Origin: an uncultured Bacteroidales bacterium
GTDB taxonomy: Bacteria; Bacteroidota; Bacteroidia; Bacteroidales; P3
Assembly (NCBI GenBank): GCA_947177315.1
Contig: CAMWTX010000059.1
Span: 1 to 8,471 of the forward strand
DNA length: 8,471 nt
Reading direction: 5' to 3'
Shown here: positions 5,739 to 8,471 of the stretch, piece by piece
How the letters are laid out: every line of letters starts with the position of its first letter
How positions within the stretch are numbered: position 1 is the stretch's first letter
Notes under the pieces: generated by a model
Databases searched by the model: none
What the model saw: only the letters and a program-made list of their open reading frames with translations
Told to the model about the DNA's origin: nothing
Position numbers and translations under genes: made by a program

Positions 5739-8044
5739 CAGCGTACGATTATTTTCCGAACCCCGTTCTTATGCAGGGTCTGTATGCGCAACACATAGAA
5801 ACCCGCCGGCAGTTCGCGCACATCGAATTCCATGCCGTTGAGCTGTTCGGCGTTGTTGAACACGGTACTCCGTAAAACTTCGCCGTTCATATCGAACAAC
5901 TGCAGGCTACCGCGCCCCGTTTCGCCGTAGGTCTGCACAAAAAAGCGGTCGGATGCCGGATTGGGATAAACCGAAAATTTCAGTTCTTCGCGCGCGGCCA
6001 CCTGTTCGTTGGCCACTTCCGGCAGGGAATCGTACATTTTGTTGTAGTACGCGATTAAATACGAAGCGATATAATATTGGGGGTTATAGGTATCCATGCA
6101 GTCTTGACAGGTAACACCGCTCACGCAGGCGGGATTGTGCGGATGGCAACGGTCCATGTAGTCTTCCTGCATGATGAATCGCATTTCCAGTTCCCTGCTG
6201 TTCAATTGGGCTGCCAGATTGTAGTTGTAACCCGGAGCGATGGCTCCCGGACACCAACCTGCCCTATTATACCGCCAAGTTCCTTTCTGACCCGTACAGC
6301 CATCGGGATTTGGATTGCACTTCATCCAAGGTGAGTGTTCAAAAGAAGTCTGGTTGGCCCAAAGGGTATGCGTGGCTTCATAGAATTCGGCCGCATTGCC
6401 GGTATTATTGCTACCCCAACCATGCCCGGTGGTAACGACCTTAAGATTCAGCGCCGAGGCACCGGCAGGCGTTTCCACATGCAAGGTATCCATCGGTTGC
6501 AGGTTGGCAGGATCGCCGAACGGGAAATTGCCGTTCCAAAGCGGAATGATACCGCTGTAGAGGTATTGCGGCAATCCCTTTACAAATTCAAAATCGAGCG
6601 TGATGTCGTAGCCGCCGGATCCCCATGTGTCGATAAACATCCGCATGGGTATCTCCCCTTGCAGCCAAGAAGAGAAATCGGTTACATCCAATTCGTGCTT
6701 GCAAGGCACACCGTATGCGGTTGTATAGCGGATAATCTCGCGCCATTGGCCGTCGGGCGTCTGCATTTCGACCCATGCCACTCGATCCCAATCATCGCAA
6801 CCGCCTTCTATCTGCGGGCACTGCATATCCAGCTTGGCGATAATCCGCTGATAACTGCCCACATGTTGCGGAAACACGAACACACCGCCGTTGGTACGCC
6901 CTGGGTCGGGGAAGTTGATCAGCATGTGTTCAAAGGCACGTACCGTTCTCGATTCGGTAACGCTATCCACCGTGATTTTCCGTATAAAGGACGTATCGCT
7001 GCCATTGCTGGCCGAGGCATGGAAACGAACCGTAAACTCGCCGTAACGACCCGGCCTGAAATCGGCGCGGACGGTATTGTTCTTTTCGTTCCACTGCGAA
7101 ACCACATCCTGGCCTTCCACTTCAATGCGCATGGCGGTGATATGGTTAAAGGCCGAACCGATTTCAGCCCTCGCCCAAAGCGGATAGACAAGCGTATCGG
7201 AAGGCATGGCGATTATTTCGGATTCCACCACGGGCGTATAGAGTTGAACGCCATACAGCATAGGATTTTCCACCTGAACCCCGAACCTGTGGCGGACGGG
7301 ATAAAATTCCTCGTTGCCTTCCTGCACGGCTTCCAGCACCACTTGTTCTTCCCTGCCATCCAAGACCAAAAAGAGACCGCCCTCCTGCTCCAACAGACGG
7401 GCAGGTCCTGAAATCAAGGAAAAACTTACGGGCAGAAGCGAGGATGCCGTGGCCTTGAGCGGCACGGTGTCCAAGGCAGAAACCAAAGCCGGCAACGAAT
7501 CAACGTTCAGCAACTGGTTTTTAAGCAAGTTTTTGGCAGACGTATCTTCCAAAACCCGCAACTCGGCGGTCTGTATCGCACGGTTCCAGGTGTTGGTGTT
7601 ATCCAAATACACAATCTTTACAAAACGACCCGACACCGCGCCGAAAGAAAGATCTTTGGAAGCGACATCGGAAGCATCTTCCCAAAAAATACTGCCTGCG
7701 ACCTGCGCCTGCCCCCAGTCGGCGGTGTCGTTCGACACATAGACGGCGTAGTCCTGCAATTTATCGCTACTATTTTTGGGATTGCAGAGATAACGGATGC
7801 CACATATCTGATGTGCGGTATCCAAATCCAGCACCACAACAGCCGGAAGCGGCGCAAGCTGTGCCGTATTGACCGCCCACCATGTATTGGTATCGCCATC
7901 AAAGGCTTTCTGCAGCGGATCACCCGCTGTCTGACTGTTGACGGACAAAACCGTGTAGGCTTCAGGGGCTATTTCCGTTATCTGAGCAAAAAGGCTTCCC
8001 GAAAGGAACAGCCCTGCCAATACGCTCAAAAATTTTGCTTTCAT
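5738..8044 (-). CDS. Secreted PNGase F-like N-glycanase with F5/8 C domain and T9SS sorting tail
   Basis: A 768-residue exported protein, probably a peptide-N4-(N-acetyl-glucosaminyl)asparagine amidase that strips N-glycans from glycoproteins. Layout: signal peptide 1-20 (cut at SLFA-Q); F5/8 type C-like domain about 25-166 ('AFDGDTNTWW', 'GRFVKIVYLD'); Ig-like stretch about 185-258; second beta-rich segment about 264-360; PNGase F N part about 373-500 and C part about 501-668; linker; T9SS type A sorting domain 688-768 ('FSVYPNPASDRF', 'LPAGFYVLRI'). By alignment from memory to Elizabethkingia PNGase F: D420 in 'CDDWDRVA' matches Asp60, E553 in 'NAAEFYEATHT' matches Glu206, D472 in 'FIDTW' replaces Glu118, and 'NRAGWCPG' (593-600) is conserved. 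Cysteine pairs C409/C416 and C576/C598 are kept, but the pair flanking Glu206 is not. Four extra cysteines lie at 633-649. It overlaps folA by one base. Fold and export: confident; activity and substrate: inferred. Confidence 0.88.
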   Translation of the reverse strand: MKAKFLSVLAGLFLSGSLFAQITEIAPEAYTVLSVNSQTAGDPLQKAFDGDTNTWWAVNTAQLAPLPAVVVLDLDTAHQICGIRYLCNPKNSSDKLQDYAVYVSNDTADWGQAQVAGSIFWEDASDVASKDLSFGAVSGRFVKIVYLDNTNTWNRAIQTAELRVLEDTSAKNLLKNQLLNVDSLPALVSALDTVPLKATASSLLPVSFSLISGPARLLEQEGGLFLVLDGREEQVVLEAVQEGNEEFYPVRHRFGVQVENPMLYGVQLYTPVVESEIIAMPSDTLVYPLWARAEIGSAFNHITAMRIEVEGQDVVSQWNEKNNTVRADFRPGRYGEFTVRFHASASNGSDTSFIRKITVDSVTESRTVRAFEHMLINFPDPGRTNGGVFVFPQHVGSYQRIIAKLDMQCPQIEGGCDDWDRVAWVEMQTPDGQWREIIRYTTAYGVPCKHELDVTDFSSWLQGEIPMRMFIDTWGSGGYDITLDFEFVKGLPQYLYSGIIPLWNGNFPFGDPANLQPMDTLHVETPAGASALNLKVVTTGHGWGSNNTGNAAEFYEATHTLWANQTSFEHSPWMKCNPNPDGCTGQKGTWRYNRAGWCPGAIAPGYNYNLAAQLNSRELEMRFIMQEDYMDRCHPHNPACVSGVTCQDCMDTYNPQYYIASYLIAYYNKMYDSLPEVANEQVAAREELKFSVYPNPASDRFFVQTYGETGRGSLQLFDMNGEVLRSTVFNNAEQLNGMEFDVRELPAGFYVLRIQTLHKNGVRKIIVR

Positions 8045-8119
8045 CGTATTCAGCTCTCTTAATTTTTAATCAAAAGAAAAACAGGCAACAGCCAAGAGAT
8101 CTTCGGTTGAAGACGACTG
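8045..8119 (-). promoter_or_regulatory. Intergenic gap between fabD and the PNGase F-like gene; possible weak promoter
   Basis: This 75-base gap is the longest non-coding stretch in the window and the only plausible place for a promoter of the four-gene minus-strand unit. Read on the minus strand it is AT-rich close to the start codon and contains TTCTTTTG (8078-8071), which fits the Bacteroidota -7 consensus TAnnTTTG at all but one position. No TTTG-type -33 element is seen at the usual 19-23 base spacing. A 5-bp hairpin (TCTTC at 8100-8104, GAAGA at 8109-8113) sits just past the fabD stop, but the nearest T-run starts about 17 bases further on, so it is not a convincing terminator. Readthrough from fabD is therefore also possible. 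Confidence 0.25.
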
Positions 8120-8471
8120 TTATTCCGCACCCATAATCTCAACCCCCTGGGCAATCTTGGCGATCATGCCCTGCAAGGTTTTTCCGGGTCCCACTTCGAT
8201 AAAGCGGGTGGCACCGTCGGCGTGCATGTTTTGAACAATCTGCGTCCAACGCACCGGAGAGGTGAGCTGCGCAATCAGATTTTGTTTAATTTTTTCGGGG
8301 TCGGTGTAAGGCTTGGCATCCACGTCCTGATAAACAGGGCAAACGGGCGTGCTGAACTTTGTGGCTTCGATCGCCGCCGAGAGTTCCACGCGCGCCGGTT
8401 CCATCAAGGGAGAGTGGAAGGCACCGCCCACCTTGAGCGGCAGGGCGCGTTTGGCACCGGCAGCCTTGCAC
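8120..8471 (-). CDS. fabD: Malonyl-CoA:ACP transacylase (FabD), C-terminal fragment
   Basis: The gene begins right of the window; 116 C-terminal residues are visible before TAA at 8122-8120. FabD moves malonyl groups from CoA to acyl carrier protein in type II fatty acid synthesis. The visible part opens with 'CKAAGAKRALPLKVGGAFHS', a conserved family stretch; the histidine in 'AFHSPLM' (codon 8416-8414) corresponds to the catalytic His of the Ser-His pair (His201 in E. coli). Later 'LTSPVRWTQIVQNM' and 'EVGPGKTLQGMI' complete the usual C-terminus. The serine nucleophile (GHSLG motif) is outside the window. The frame is continuous to the window edge, so an ATG or GTG inside the visible part is not the start. 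The next gene starts 75 bases downstream, so it may or may not share the transcript. Confidence 0.95.
   Translation of the reverse strand, partial: CKAAGAKRALPLKVGGAFHSPLMEPARVELSAAIEATKFSTPVCPVYQDVDAKPYTDPEKIKQNLIAQLTSPVRWTQIVQNMHADGATRFIEVGPGKTLQGMIAKIAQGVEIMGAE

Noticed and set aside
6335..7411. A 358-codon open frame on the plus strand opposite the PNGase F-like gene
   Set aside because: The minus-strand gene has a signal peptide, recognisable domains and a sorting tail over the same bases. The plus-strand translation shows no family motif and looks like a shadow frame.
8081..8093. GGC-loop-GCC mini-hairpin followed on the minus strand by a T-rich run, considered as a fabD terminator
   Set aside because: The stem is only 3 bp and the T-run is broken by a C; too weak to call as an intrinsic terminator.

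Overview
The window reads as a gene-dense chromosomal segment of a Bacteroidota bacterium, most likely of the order Bacteroidales. The evidence is a secreted protein ending in a type IX secretion (T9SS) sorting domain, the gene order M23 peptidase - dxr - rseP, protein-level resemblance of dxr, rseP, manA and fabD to Bacteroidales versions, and the absence of obvious Shine-Dalgarno sequences before most starts. The genus cannot be named from the sequence alone. There are no RNA genes, insertion sequences, CRISPR arrays or long non-coding stretches; the longest intergenic gap is 75 bases.

Left third, plus strand (1-2740): the 3' end of an M23-type (LytM-like) peptidase gene, then dxr (MEP pathway of isoprenoid synthesis), then rseP (site-2 intramembrane protease). 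Spacing is tight: a 4-base ATGA overlap, then 3 bases. These look like one transcription unit concerned with cell envelope and isoprenoid supply.

Right two thirds, minus strand (8471-2737): the 3' end of fabD (fatty acid synthesis), a 75-base gap, a 768-residue secreted multidomain protein with a PNGase F-like catalytic module, folA (dihydrofolate reductase), manA-type mannose-6-phosphate isomerase, and a CPA-type cation:proton antiporter with a long acidic C-terminal tail. The last four genes are 1-base overlapped or separated by 15-20 bases and look like one operon. It converges on rseP, and the two stop codons overlap, so no terminator fits between them.

The most noteworthy object is the PNGase F-like protein. 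It has a signal peptide, an F5/8 type C (discoidin-like) domain, Ig-like segments, the two-part PNGase F fold and a T9SS sorting tail. Relative to PNGase F as I recall it, two key acidic residues are kept, a third is Glu to Asp, one disulfide is missing, and a cysteine-rich insertion is added near the end of the catalytic module. It probably removes N-glycans from glycoproteins outside the cell. The link to the downstream mannose-6-phosphate isomerase is suggestive but unproven, since folA and manA are ordinary housekeeping genes.
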